From Tetracentron sinense (taxonomy: Eukaryota; Streptophyta; Magnoliopsida; Trochodendrales; Trochodendraceae): a DNA stretch of 64,000 bases. Below, piece by piece: positions 22,405 to 33,453 of the stretch; position 1 is the stretch's first letter, and each line of letters starts with the position of its first letter. The stretch is from assembly GCA_015143295.1 (NCBI GenBank), contig CM026570.1, positions 26,357,250 through 26,421,249 of the forward strand, given 5' to 3'. Both the position numbers and the translations under genes were made by a program. The notes beneath the pieces were generated by a model. It made no database searches and had not been told where the DNA came from. It saw only the letters and a program-made list of their open reading frames with translations.

Positions 22405-23325
22405 TTATTTGGTTCAATAGGTTAACATTTTTTTTAGCGAGGGATAGTATATCCCAGAGCAATCTGTGAAGGTGCTAAAGGTAGCTTGCCAAGCACGAAC
22501 CATAGATTAAATGTATGATAATTAAATATTTAACAAAATAAGATATACGGACTCCTCGGTGACTTGGGCATACGGGTTCCGAACTTCTTTAAACCACTTT
22601 AAACACTTAGGTTATATTGATGTTAGAAGAGACTGCATAAAAAACAGATCCCCGGTTAGCATGTGACTCTCAATGTTAGATTTTGACTCAACTCTTTTTA
22701 CAAAATAGGCAATTCGAACACTTAGGTTATTGATATACAAGTATCAAAAGAGAGCGAATAAAAAACAGAACCCCGGTTAGGGTTTGACGCGCAATGTTAG
22801 GTGTAGACAACTCTTTACAAAATAGGCAATACGTAATCCTAGGTGCTCAATTCGAACACTTAGGAAATATTGAAAATACAAGTGTCAGAAAAGACCGCAT
22901 AAAAAACCGATCCCCAGTTTGGATTTGACGCGCAATGTAAGATATAAACTTGGCTCTTTTTACAAAATAGGCAATACAGAATCCTCGGTGCACAAATCGG
23001 GCATACGAGCTCTGAACTCCTCAAAAATAATTCAAACATGTGGGTTTTATTGAAATGCAAATGTCAGAAGAAACCACATAAGAAAACATAACCCAACTTA
23101 GGATTTGACGAGCTATGTTAGTTTTAGACTTCAACTCTTTTTACAAAATAGGCAATACGGACTCCTCGGTGCTCAAATCGGGCATACGATATTATTTGGT
23201 TCAATGAGTTAACACTGGGTTAGCAAGGGATAGTATATCCCAAAGCAATATGTGAAGGTGCTCAAGGTAGCTCACCAAGCACGGACCATAGATTTAATCT
23301 ATGATAATTGATTATTTAATTAACA
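22405..23325. repeat. Segment C: minisatellite between ~135-bp direct repeats
   Basis: Two ~135-bp direct repeats (22405-22535 and 23188-23325, with ATTATTTGGTTCAAT.GTTAACA, GGGATAGTATATCCC and CCATAGATT.AAT) flank about four units of 130-165 bp. Each unit holds CTCCTCGGTG..., TCGAACACTTAGG or its variant, AGACCGCATAAAAAACAGA, GGATTTGACGCGCAATGTTAG and CTCTTTTTACAAAATAGGCA. The mirror lies at 48416-49375. The 66-residue frame in it (22860-23060) is a repeat by-product. What generated the array is not known. Confidence 0.85.
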
Positions 23326-23930
23326 TTCTATGGGGATTGATGGGTATGACTCATGTACATGCACGTATGAAGTTGTATTCATGAATAGGGTTAATGGGTT
23401 TGACCCGTACCCACGTCTAGTTTTAAATGGATAATGGATAGGATCCATATCCTAATTAATAGCTAAAATGGAGCATAGAGGTGGGCCACTCCCATGAAGT
23501 TGGAAAAACTTTAATCCCTATTAAGTAGCTTGTGTTAATTAATTAATTATGTATAATCTGATGAGATTAGATATTTAGTTGAAAAATCAAAAATAAAGGA
23601 TAAGGTTTAGAACCCTATCCACGCCCACTCTCTCTCTCCTATCTTTTATCTCCTTAAAAAAAGAGGATTTGATCTCCTATTTGAAATCGCATACGCAAGC
23701 TGTTGTGGAGGCTAAGAGAGTTCACTCTTTTTGAGATTTAATAGGGATGGGGTCCCTTTTACCAATGGATGGATTCATTAGTATTAATAGATTCTTTTTA
23801 ATGCTCATTATTAGATACATGAGTTTTTTTAAGTGGATTGGAGAACTTTTCTCAAGGATTGCTACCTAGAAAACGCAGAAGAGAGAGGGTTAGGGTTTTT
23901 TATATTTTTAAGGTTTGAACTATCGGTGAT
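23326..23930. other. Unassigned part of segment C
   Basis: No convincing gene. The stretch has CTCTCTCTC and TATCTCC-like promoter-type composition near 23620-23660 and short open frames only. It is mirrored at 47825-48415 with few differences. Confidence 0.5.
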
Positions 23931-24172
23931 TTTTTTTAATTGGTAATATCAATATCATTAAAAAAAGGAAGATTCACAAAATGTGAATCACAAAAGGCAC
24001 AAAGCAAAAATTAAACACTAACATCAAGGACAAGGAACTACAACAACACAAAAGCTAAAGGATACTCCCCTGACTCCACTAAGATATAATCTCGTCAAAC
24101 CCTAACTCCTCCATGTCATATTTAGCTGCAACCCAATCCCTCAACAAGGCACGCATACGATAGCACACTCTA
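23931..24172 (-). mobile_element. LINE tail cut short at the arm deletion
   Basis: The same 3' tail and GGATTGGGTTGCAGC region as 18156-18400, preceded by the same AACTATCGGTGAT target duplication (23918-23930). It stops at about 24172, where about 25 bases of unmatched filler join to the segment beginning at 24200. The mirror copy runs on for its full length (47108-47811). Confidence 0.8.
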
Positions 24173-25140
24173 TTTTTCCAATTTTGGTTTCCAATTCATT
24201 CATGTCCCGGTAGCCTATCTTGTTTTTTTGGTAATGGTGGGTGTCCCAAAACCTTCGAGGCAAGGACTAGTCCCATTGAGTGTTCGTTCCGAAACACTCG
24301 AAATTTCCCTACGGACACCATGGTAAGTTGAAATGTGGTATTTGAACACACAACCATAGGAACCTAACTCGGATGCTTGCTAACTGTTCCAACCCGCGGA
24401 AAGTTCTCCTTGATGAATTCTTTGTTAGAAAAAGTGCACTAGAAAAGTTATTTACTTGTAAGACAATATTAATTTGATTAATATTGTTGTCCATGCTTTC
24501 TTTATTGCATTCATTATGGGTGGTTGACTATATACCGATCATGAGATGATCAACGCGGTATGAGATACCGAGGAAAGGTCCTTAGAACAAATTCTTCAAA
24601 AAAAGCGAAGTGTTTGGCCACGGGCCAATACTGGTAGATTTTGCTTTTCATTTCCTTATGCCAAAATTATTCACAGCTATGGGTGAAGCTGGACACTTTA
24701 CTTAGATGTCTGCCACAATGTTTGGATGTTTTTTTTCTTAAAAGCCACTTAGAAGGAGTGTGGGGTTTGGCATACCCTTATAGGACAGCCAAAAGGAAAA
24801 TAAAAGTACAAGACACAAAATTGGATGTTCTTAATAGTTGAGATATTGCTCTTTCTCGAGCTATTGAAGTGTTGACTAACCATCGACATATGAGTGCTTA
24901 ATTGTACACTAACTGATTGCATCATCCGGAGAGACATTTGGTTTTAAAGTTACTATCATTTAGATGTTCACTCGATTACCAAAAACTTGATTTGTGTATT
25001 CTTAAACCTGAGGATTTCATTTATCACTGAACAGTAACCTAATTATTTTGATTCCACCAAAATAGTCTCAATTTGAGATTACTTGAAAGTTACAGTTGGA
25101 TAATCAAAGATATGTTTGGGTGATGATGGAATTCCAACAA
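24173..25140. repeat. Unassigned 0.95 kb unit segment
   Basis: Found also at 39126-40110 (mirror, nearly identical) and 52215-53150 (more diverged). On the right copies it lies directly downstream of the gag-like N-terminal frame, so it may be part of the same fossil element. A chance 66-residue frame at 24641-24841 is identical to the one at 39439-39639. No recognised domain. Confidence 0.7.
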
Positions 25141-25953
25141 GGAATCTATACCCATTAAAAGGGACACATGTCTAAAATTGGTTTTTAGAAATAAATATTA
25201 AAAAAATTAACTGGAGTTAAAAAAATTTAACCTTAGGGTGTGTTTAATAGTCACTAAAAGGGACGCATGTCTAAAATTAGTTTTTAGAAATAAATATGAA
25301 AAACATTAACTAGATTTAAAAAATTTAACCTTAGGGTTGTTTAATAGTCATTAAAAGGGACACGTGTCTAATATTGGTTTTTAAAAATAAATATCAAAAA
25401 TATTAACTAGAGTTAAAAATTCTTAACCTTAGGATGTGTTTGATAGTCACTAAAAGGGACACGTGTCTAATCTTTGTTTTTAGAAATAAATATAAAAAAA
25501 AGTAACTAGAGTTTAAAAAATTTAACCTTAGGGTGTGTTTAATAGTCACTAAAAGGGACACAGGTCTAATCTTGGTTTTTAGAAATAAATATAAAGAAAA
25601 TTAACTACAGTTAAAAAAATGTTAACCATAGGGTGTGTTTAATAGTCACTAAAAGGAACACATGACTAAAATTGGTTTTCTGAAATAAATATAAAAAAAA
25701 TTGACTAGAATTAAAAAAATTTAACCTTAGGGTTGTTTAATAGTCACTAAAATGGACACATGTCTAATATTGGTTTTTAGAACTAAATATAAAAAACATT
25801 AACTAGAGTTAAAAAAAAATTTAACCTTAGGGTTGTTTAATAGTCATTAAAAGGGACACATGTCTAATATTGGTTTTTAAAAATAAATATCAAAAAAATT
25901 AACTAGAGTTAAAAATTCTTAACCTTAGGGTGTGTTTAATAGTCACTAAAAGG
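25141..25953. repeat. ~100-bp tandem array, first block
   Basis: About eight units of 95-102 bp, each with TTAACCTTAGGG(TGTG)TTTAATAGTCACTAAAAGGGACACATGTCTAAT and GGTTTTTAGAAATAAATAT followed by AAAAATTAACTAGAGTTAAAAA. A unit is split at 25953 by the hAT-like insertion, and the array resumes at 27393. Mirror block: 38327-39125. The unit shares wording (CATGTCCCTTTTA, TTAACC..AGGG) with the MITEs at 1313 and 34274. Confidence 0.95.
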
Positions 25954-27392
25954 TTCTGTTTTAAAACTCAGCGAGTCGGCTTGAAACTCGGCTAAGTCGA
26001 CTCGGCTCGGCCAAGTTTTGAGTCGGGTAGCCTTAAAACTCGGAAAAACCCTAAACTCGCTAGTTTCTCGGTCGACTCGGGCCAGTCAACCCGATCCGGT
26101 AGACTAGCCCGACTCGCCGAGTTACGTAACAATGTTTTTTTTTTATAAAAAAAAAAAACCCTGACCCCCGATATGAAACTCAAATAGATTAGAGTGGGGG
26201 AGAGCTAGGGCACAGAGCAGTCACTCCCAAACCCCTCCCTCTCTCATTCTTCCTCGGCCATCATTTTTCGGCGATCGGTAAGTTCTTTTCCCCCTTTCTC
26301 TTCTCTCTTCCCTTTTTCTTTTCCCTTTCTCTATTCGTCCTCTCCTTAACCTCTCTTACATTAAAGAGAGAGAGAGTGCCACAACACTTTTGGGGATTTT
26401 TGTTCGATAAACATAAACCCTATAGCCTTGTATTTTTTTTTAGCATGGTGGTCTCTCTCTCATCTCCGAAACCTCGCAGTTCAGATCTTCGATCAACCAA
26501 GAAACTTAGGGTTTCGGCTTCCTCTGCAGCCCTTGAATTTCCTACCGAGCCATTAAAGAACATAAATCTCCACTCGATGGTAGCCTCGGCCATGAAGATT
26601 TACAGGGATATCTTGGAAGCACCAATCTCCTTGGTGACACTTGCTTGGTTCTCACTACGGCTGAGCTTCATGACAGATTCGTCGATGCTGTCACTCAACT
26701 CGGCCATTTTAGGGCTCATTCAAACCTAGACACTGGAGAAGAGAACTGAGCTCCCTTCTTGCTTAAACGGTAAAGGTCCTATCCCTTTTTCTTCCCTCCT
26801 TTTTTTTCTTTTGTATGGTTCATGATCGTCCATGCCTGCGTCTGATCCTTGTATATGTGGAAAAAAAAAACTGAATAGTTATTATGAGTTAGGACAGTGA
26901 TCTTTTAATTGTATTTAGAAGTATTGCAACATGAAATCAATCTCACTAATACACACCTCCACTATGCGTTTGATTCTTGTATTCATATAGAAATTTCTTT
27001 TGTTTTTTCACATCTGTAATTTGTTTTTCTATTGTAGCGTTTCCATACCTAGGTTTATCTCAAATGCTTCATGAAATACTATTCTTTTTGTGTGTTTATT
27101 CATTTGTTTTTCTATATTGGATGGTGATTGATGAATTGTATGATTTAATATTAAAGTATTTTAAATATTTTTATAATTTTAATTCATCAATATTTCATTA
27201 TTCAATTATGTAGCTCATTTTAGGCACGTTTTATCATTATTTTTCAATTTATACCATATATAATGTATTAAAAAATATTATGTAAGTCTGAGTTTAAGTG
27301 TCATTACTCGGACGAGTTTTGCCTGAGTTTCCGAGTTGACTCTACCCGGCAAGTTTCCGAGCTGAGTCGGGTTTTCGGGTTTTAAAACACTG
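25954..27392. mobile_element. hAT-like insertion in the tandem array, 1.44 kb
   Basis: The left end TTCTGTTTTAAAACTC and right end (reverse complement CAGTGTTTTAAAACCC) are imperfect terminal inverted repeats. Subterminal GACTCGG/CCGAGT motifs are dense at both ends. CTAAAAGG (25946-25953) and CTCAAAGA (27393-27400) could be a decayed 8-bp duplication. CAGTG termini plus 8 bp suggest hAT. No transposase is present. The interior carries a CT-rich leader and a 117-codon frame. The mirror copy lies at 36889-38326, inserted in the same array unit. Confidence 0.75.
26376..26729 (+). CDS. Unidentified 117-codon frame inside the hAT-like element
   Basis: The frame starts MPQHFWGFLFDKHKPYSLVF, has a basic stretch SSPKPRSSDLRSTKKLRV and ends LNSAILGLIQT. 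Its mirror at 37551-37904 differs at only 3 of 117 residues, but the whole arm is equally conserved, so this is not evidence of selection. A CT-rich, TATA-poor leader and a GT-like site (CGATCGGTAAGTTC, about 26275) upstream hint at a captured host first exon. I do not recognise the protein. It may be non-coding. Confidence 0.3.
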   Translation: MPQHFWGFLFDKHKPYSLVFFFSMVVSLSSPKPRSSDLRSTKKLRVSASSAALEFPTEPLKNINLHSMVASAMKIYRDILEAPISLVTLAWFSLRLSFMTDSSMLSLNSAILGLIQT

Positions 27393-28200
27393 CTCAAAGA
27401 GACACATGTCTAATCTTGGTGTTTAGAAATAAATATAAAAAAAAATTAACTAGAGTTAAAAAAATTTAACCTCAGGGTGTGTTTAATCGTCACTAAAAGG
27501 GACACAGGTCTAATCTTGGTTTTTAGAAATAAATAAATTAATTAATTAACTAGAGTTAAAAAAATTTAACCATAAGGTGTGTTTAATAGTCACTAAATGG
27601 GGCATATGTCTAAAATTGTTTTTTAGAAATAAATATAAAAAAAATTTAACTAGAGTGAAAAAAAACTTAACCTTAGGGTTGTTTAATAGTCACTAAAAGG
27701 GACACGTGTCTAACATTAGTTTTTAGAAATAAATATAAAAAACATTAACTAGAGTTAAAAAAAATTTAACCTTAGGGTTGTTTAATAGTCATAAAAGGGG
27801 CACATGTCTAATATTGGTTTTCAAAAATAAATATCAAAAAAATTAACTAGAGTTAAAAATTCTTAACCTTAGGGTGTGTTTATTAGTATTAAAAGGGACA
27901 CATGTCTAATCTTGGTTTTTAGAATAAAATATTAAAAAAAAATTTACTAGAGTTAAAATAATTTAACCTTAGGGTGGTGTTTAATAGTCACTGAAAGGGA
28001 CACATGTCTAATATTGGTTTTTAGAAATAAATATAAAAAAAATTATTATTGTTAAAAAAATTTAACCTTAGGGTGTGTTTAATAGTCACTAAAAGGGACA
28101 CATGTCTAAAATTGGTTTTTAGAAATAAATATAAAAAAAAATAATTAGAATTAAAAATTCTTAACCTTAGGGTGTGTTTAATAGACACATGTCTAACCCT
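27393..28200. repeat. ~100-bp tandem array, second block
   Basis: About eight more units of the same repeat as 25141-25953, ending near ACACATGTCTAACCCTGG (28180-28200). The mirror block lies at 36081-36888. Confidence 0.95.
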
Positions 28201-28977
28201 GGTTCTTCTTAAATTGTTTTAGATGCCTTAATCAACTTATATTAGTTTTGCCAAACGTCCCCTAAGGATTAATGAATCTTAATTTATATTAGTAGCTGAG
28301 TGAGGCTAGCATTACTCCAAAATACCAAATAGATCATATCATAATTCGTATGCGGTAGGTAAAGACAGAGTGAGGCTAGTAATCCTCATCTGTGGCAGAG
28401 AGTAGAGATAGAGTGAGGCTAGCAATCCTCATATGTGGCAGAAACAAAATGAGGCTAGCAAATCCTCATTTGTATAACCTACAAGTCTTCGATCTTATAA
28501 GATTTCAACCAAAAAAAAAAACCAGCAGTAGGGGTTTTAACCTTACCTTGGCCGAAAGAGGGAAACGGCGAGGAAGATGGCAGCAACCTCCCAACGGCAC
28601 TCCTCCTCGGTTTTACGATGGACGACGACGGCAACTCGATTGAAGCTTTGAAGATGATGGCGCTCTACCGTGGGCAGTAGCACAATTATGTGCCCTAATT
28701 TTTTTTTTCTTTTTCTTTTTCTTCTTCTCACTTCTCAATCTCTATTCTGTAGACTATAGATTGCTTTTAGGAGTTTTAGATTCCTCAATATTTATAATGA
28801 AAGCATTCAAGCTAAGGTTGAAATTCGGAATTGCGGGGTAAATAGGAACCCCTATACAGCTAGCATGGGAATGATGATTTATAGTGCGAATCTCTCCTTT
28901 TTTTATTAATATTCTACCTTTTTTTTTTTTTTTTTTCTGGCTGATTATTGCAAACAGGTTTTTTTTTTTCAACTATT
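28201..28977. other. Interior of a one-ended hAT-like element
   Basis: Three GAGTGAGGCTAGYA.TCCTCAT repeats (28300-28470) and a GC-richer stretch (28550-28680) resemble, in reverse, the interior of the element at 677-2682 (GTGCTAGCCTCACTCAG near 1210, TTGCCGTCGCCG near 1015). No reliable gene. Pyrimidine runs lie at 28700-28730 and 28920-28970. Confidence 0.5.
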
Positions 28978-29147
28978 GCGTAGCGGCCTGTATCAAGCCA
29001 TATCGAACTGTATCGGTCCGATACGCACGATACGGTCTCGATACGCTGTATTTTCTTCGTTCCAGCGTATCTGGGTATCGGGTACTCGAAAAACCGGTAC
29101 GTATCGGCCCGTATCGACCGATACGTATCAATATTTTGAACCATGGT
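28978..29147. mobile_element. hAT-like terminus (GATACG family), left arm
   Basis: Dense GATACG/CGTATC repeats end in CAATATTTTGAACCATGG, the same terminus as the right end of the 677-2682 element. The opposite terminus was not found, so this is a single-ended relic or part of a larger rearranged copy. Mirror: 35166-35335. Confidence 0.7.
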
Positions 29148-29543
29148 TTGACCTTTTACTCAAAATGGTCACAGCAATTTCAAGGTCTCTCATGTGTATC
29201 AAGAGGCAATTAGTGGCAGTTGGACTTGGAAACTATTGCTTATTTGGCAATGTATGCGAAAACTTTGATTCATGCATATTGATTTTTGCCTCTATCCTTG
29301 TACACTCTAAATGAATACCTGACAAAAATTGATAAGTTACCGATAGCCACACATTTCCAAATCCATATACATTTACTAAAGTATATAATTCTGAGATGTA
29401 TCCGAGTTGTGTTACTTGTAGAGTCCAGATAATGTAGTAAGAAGTCTGATTCTATCTTGATTCTGTATTGAATGATTGGCGTCTCAAACAATTCTGTTAT
29501 ACACCAGACTGTGCATTAATTGACTTCTTGGGTTTGTTAACAG

Positions 29544-30607
29544 GATTCGTTACCTTCTTATTGCGAGAATGTTGCGATTAATCAGGCTTTTGATGCATGT
29601 TCAACGTTACAGAGCTTTTGTTGCAGCATTCTTAAATCTCATACCAAGTTTGATGCCATACCTTGGGACTATCTTTTGCATACTACGTATTTATTGCTCT
29701 CTTGGCTTACAGGTACTTGAGATATTCTTCACAAAGGAATTACTTTTCTTTTGCTGGTTTATGATTTTTAATATTTAGGAATGGAGATTTATAAAATAAT
29801 GTAGTTGTCTAGTAAACCTTGGTTCTGGATTTCTCTAGTTTCTTACACAATAAGGTTCCTATCATCCCAAGTGCATGCTCAATTGTACTTGCTTCAAATG
29901 CTAGATTTCCTGTAGAACATGTTTGAAAATTTGCAGTTATAATGAATAGCTAGTGCAATATTGGGTCAGCATTTTCATTTCTTCCATTTGAATTTTGTGC
30001 TAGTGACAAAGGTGTCATGTCGTCTTCAACTTCACTTCTCTTGAGTTCCCTTAATCTGCAAATTGCAGTTACAAGACTTGAGAATGTCATACAAACACAT
30101 TATTATTATTATGCATGAAGATGTAACATTAAATTCTTCCCACCTTTTCGTAAAAGATGCAACATTTCTCTAATATTTGCTTGTAATTTTTAGATCTTTG
30201 GTGGGATTGTCAACTCTGGAAACTCTGATTTGCAAGGGACAGATCTTGCTGACAATGAGTATCCTTTATCATCGGTGAAACTTTCTTAATACGCATGGAG
30301 TGCTTTTGATTGACATCTGCAAGTAGTCTTTTATCTGATAACAATTCAGCGCAAACTCATAGCATTTTTGGAATGGATGAACAATCCATATTTTACCAAC
30401 ATTACAATGATGTGATTGAAACTGTCTTGTCAAATGTTCATTGCTCATCCCAAGTTACTGTATAATCTTTATAGGAAACTTTCCATTCTCTGACTAAATT
30501 TTCTTGACAAAGTCAGCTATCTGCTTTTCAATTTCAATGACTACCCAAATGGGATGGTGACGCTTTTCAATTTGCTAGTTATGGGAAACTGGCAAGCATA
30601 GATGCAG
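29544..30607 (+). pseudogene. TPC1: TPC1 two-pore channel gene fragment (three exons)
   Basis: TPC1 is the vacuolar two-pore cation channel of plants (slow vacuolar channel). Exon a (29544-29712) reads [19 protein letters not shown] and [12 protein letters not shown]. This is the S4 voltage sensor of the second domain with its regularly spaced arginines, plus S5. Exon b (30194-30258) reads IFGGIVNSGNSDLQGTDLAD. Exon c (30517-30607) reads [20 protein letters not shown], the second pore helix, but the codon expected to be Trp soon after is TAG (30599-30601). Exons for the first domain, the EF hands and the last helix were not found nearby. Splice phases fit. It is a decayed fragment or the remains of a broken gene. 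Confidence 0.9.
30259..30516 (+). other. U12-type (minor spliceosome) intron in the TPC1 fragment
   Basis: The donor is GTATCCTTT, an exact match to the U12 5' splice consensus. Near the acceptor, TTCTTGAC (30501-30508) resembles the U12 branch site TCCTTAAC, with the branch A about 9 bases before the AG at 30515-30516. No polypyrimidine tract sits directly at the acceptor. Joining here restores ..DLADNDYLLFNF in phase, as in known TPC1 proteins, which confirms the boundaries. Confidence 0.85.
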
Positions 30608-31916
30608 GTATCAAAAACAAGTCATGGTTCCTATGTCATGTTTATGTGATTTTCTGCCATTATAATTTTCACCATGCTGAGAATATTGAACACTGTATTT
30701 AACTTTTCTAGGTATTGCCATAGTAAACTACCAGTGGCAAAACCACGATAGCTTGTCTATTACTTTAATTTGCACTTGTGTGATTTCAACTATTCTCTAT
30801 TAAGTAGGTTCGTTGTATTTTAAAAAAATATTTTTTTTACAGTTCCTTTTCTAATAGGCACCAAGGCCCACAGGTCAAACAATTGAAATCTTGCTCTTTT
30901 TATGTTAAGCTTTTATTGTGCAGGGCTTTATGTGCTTTCTCTAGGGATCCAAGGGATGTTCATGTGATGTTTACATTCGTTTTGATTTCTTCAAATAGTT
31001 ATGACAGGGTGGTAGTTGCTTATTACAATCCTGTACTTCTGAATTATGTTATGCTAATCAAGTAAATAACTTCTTGTCAGTATTCCATTATGATGGTGTG
31101 TTACCTTGGTAAAATATCGGCTCACAATAACTTGCTTTTCTAGTTTGATTGTAGTTGTGTGATTGTGAGTCTACTTTTAATTCTTTATATGCTAGATTCT
31201 CTCCTTTGGGGTTTATTTTTCATTTTTGTTTTTCTAATATCGGCACGAAGACCCATTTACAAAATAATTGAAAATCTTGTTTAATTTTGAATATTTCTTT
31301 GGTTGGACTAGGATTTATTCTTTATGTTCTTATAGGGAGAGAATAATGCACAGTATATGATGTTAATACAGGTTATGATTTCTTGAAATACTTATTAGAT
31401 TATGGTGTCAAGGCCATATTGGGAATAATATAAATCTACTCTCCAACTTGAGTGGAATCTGTTCATAGCTTTCACATGCTTGGGACTGAGCATACACCAA
31501 TTGTTTCAGCTTCTCATAATTCAACCGGTTGCAGCCTTGCGGGCTTTTGAATGAATCAAGGAGAATATGCCAATTCCTCTCGCAGGTGCTAGATGACGTT
31601 GTTTGGGATATGGATATTATAGTAATTTTCCTCAGATTGGGGGCATCCAAACTATAGAAACCACCATTCAGATGCATGAGGAAAGCAATTTCTTATTAAA
31701 CCTCTTACTAAATACCAAATAGTAATGTATCTTTACTATTATAATGCCAGAGGGAGGCATAGCCTGTTTTTTCTAAAATTCCTAAACTACCCTTATATAA
31801 AATAAAACTTTGATTCAATGTTTTACTTTAATGTGGTAATGTTTTACTGTAATTCCCAAACTACCCCTTATCTATTTAAAGAATAGAATCACAGCCAATT
31901 GTGATTGATCTCAAGG
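30608..31916. other. Non-coding spacer right of the TPC1 fragment
   Basis: This may be the following TPC1 intron (donor GTATCAAAAA after 30607), but no further TPC1 exon could be read. An 89-codon minus frame (31408-31677) shows no domain. The rest is AT-rich without features. Confidence 0.4.
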
Positions 31917-31990
31917 AGAGTTCAATCGCACCCGCAGGTTAACACATGTCCCTTTTAATTGTGGTTAACTCCTTCCCCTCGCTCTCACGT
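31917..31990. repeat. Partial MITE copy
   Basis: GAGAGTTCAATCGCACCCGC and ACATGTCCCTTTTAATTGTGG match the left end of the inverted-repeat MITE at 1313-1593. The opposite end is not seen. Confidence 0.5.
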
Positions 31991-33401
31991 GCCACCCGCT
32001 AGTTATTTTAAAACTGAATTACCTGGTTGGTCTTCTTCTCTTACCATTCCATCACCAAACCCATACATGACGTCCCGAAAGATTTTGCCCTACCATACAA
32101 AATTTGAGTGTCAATTTTATAGGAAGATATATAATCCACAATATTTCATATCAATGTATAATATATAACTTCTTTACCTCCATGAGTTTCTAAGGCCCTT
32201 AGATAGACCTTTCTCTAGTTTTTGCACGACACAGAAAAATAAAAAAATTGTTTATGAAATCATTTTAAATTTCAGATCTTAAAAGAAAAGTGAGAAAAAA
32301 TTGTCGATTTATTTACTCATTTTGGGTTGATTACCACATATTTAATTATTTACATGAATTTAAACGATTAAAATAGGGAAAAGAATGAAAATTTAAACAT
32401 ACTTTCAAATTTTGGGGAAACCTTTGAATCCGAAGTCAAATGTTTTTAACCTAGAATCGACAATGGAGTTGATCTTTTAGGTGTAGAAATTGATTAAAAG
32501 GAAAAATGGGTTCATAAGGGGTTTTATAGTTGCGTATTGTAATAGTATCGATCGTATCAACCAATACTATTATGGTACTCAACAATATTGGAGCTACTAA
32601 TTGTTGAAAACAAAACTAATAGGAGAGGATAAATTGCTTTGATACCATGTGAAATTAGTGACAACTAATATGCTCAATTCATTAATTGACAAATAATCCA
32701 AACCAGGTACAAATAGAGTACAAGACAATCAAACCATAGAAAATAAATCACATGAAATCTGAAGAACCTAACCCAATATTATTAAGATAACTATGACAAC
32801 TAGTTAATCTTAACCTAATATTTAGTTACTAGTATACCATAGAAAGAATGGTCAACTGAAACATATCTCTCAACACTAAAGTTACATTTTTTTCCCATGA
32901 AAATTCATGAGTCATCTCTTTATGGAAATACAATCTTCCCTAATTAAACTCCCATTTATAAATTTCGGTCAAAATATTGTTCAATTTTGAACAAACACCC
33001 TTTTTTTTTTGACGATTTGATAATATCTCCCATACAACCCATTTATTTCCAATGTTTCTTGCTTGAATGTGCAAGAAACAATCAAATCCATTTGAGTAAT
33101 AATCAATCAAATCCACTAAAATTTGGAAAGCATTATGTGGGGGTTTTGTAAATTTTCACCTAAAGGTTCGTTTATTTTTTATTTTTCTTATTGTTATGTT
33201 GTTTTTTCATATAATCAGGCTGATTAGGCGAAGAACATAAAATATCTAAGAAAACCACTTTTTTTTTTTTATATCACCTTAAAACTTACCGTTTCGGAAT
33301 TCGGTCTAAATAGTTTTGTGTAACGTTGAATGATGTTTATAGATAGGCAAGAAACTTTTGGGTAAATAATATTTTTTAAAATTTTATTCCAAAAATAATT
33401 T

Positions 33402-33409
<8 letters not shown>
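31991..33409. other. AT-rich region without recognised features
   Basis: I see no gene, tandem array or clear transposon ends. Short stretches such as GTATCGATCGTATCAACC (about 32545) are isolated. Confidence 0.4.

Positions 33410-33450
<41 letters not shown>
33410..33450. repeat. (AT)n microsatellite
   Basis: About 40 bases of uninterrupted AT dinucleotides in the spacer. Likely length-variable. Confidence 0.95.

Positions 33451-33453
<3 letters not shown>

Larger units (their letters stand above)
20458..29375. repeat. Left inner arm of the large inverted repeat
   Basis: Read forward, this matches the minus strand from about 51260 down to 47580 and from 40110 down to 34928. Mirror frames: 21163 with 50357 (1 of 73 differs), 22860 with 48682, 24641 with 39439 (identical over 66), 26376 with 37551 (3 of 117 differ). 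Similarity stops at 29375/34928, inside ATATACATTTA. The left arm lacks the 40110-47580 block. Confidence 0.9.

Noticed and set aside
22405-23325. TRIM-type LTR element
   Set aside because: The direct repeats lack TG..CA ends, a primer-binding site and a polypurine tract.
31408-31677. 89-residue minus frame in the spacer
   Set aside because: No recognisable domain, no flanking splice or promoter context, and expected by chance in this length of sequence.
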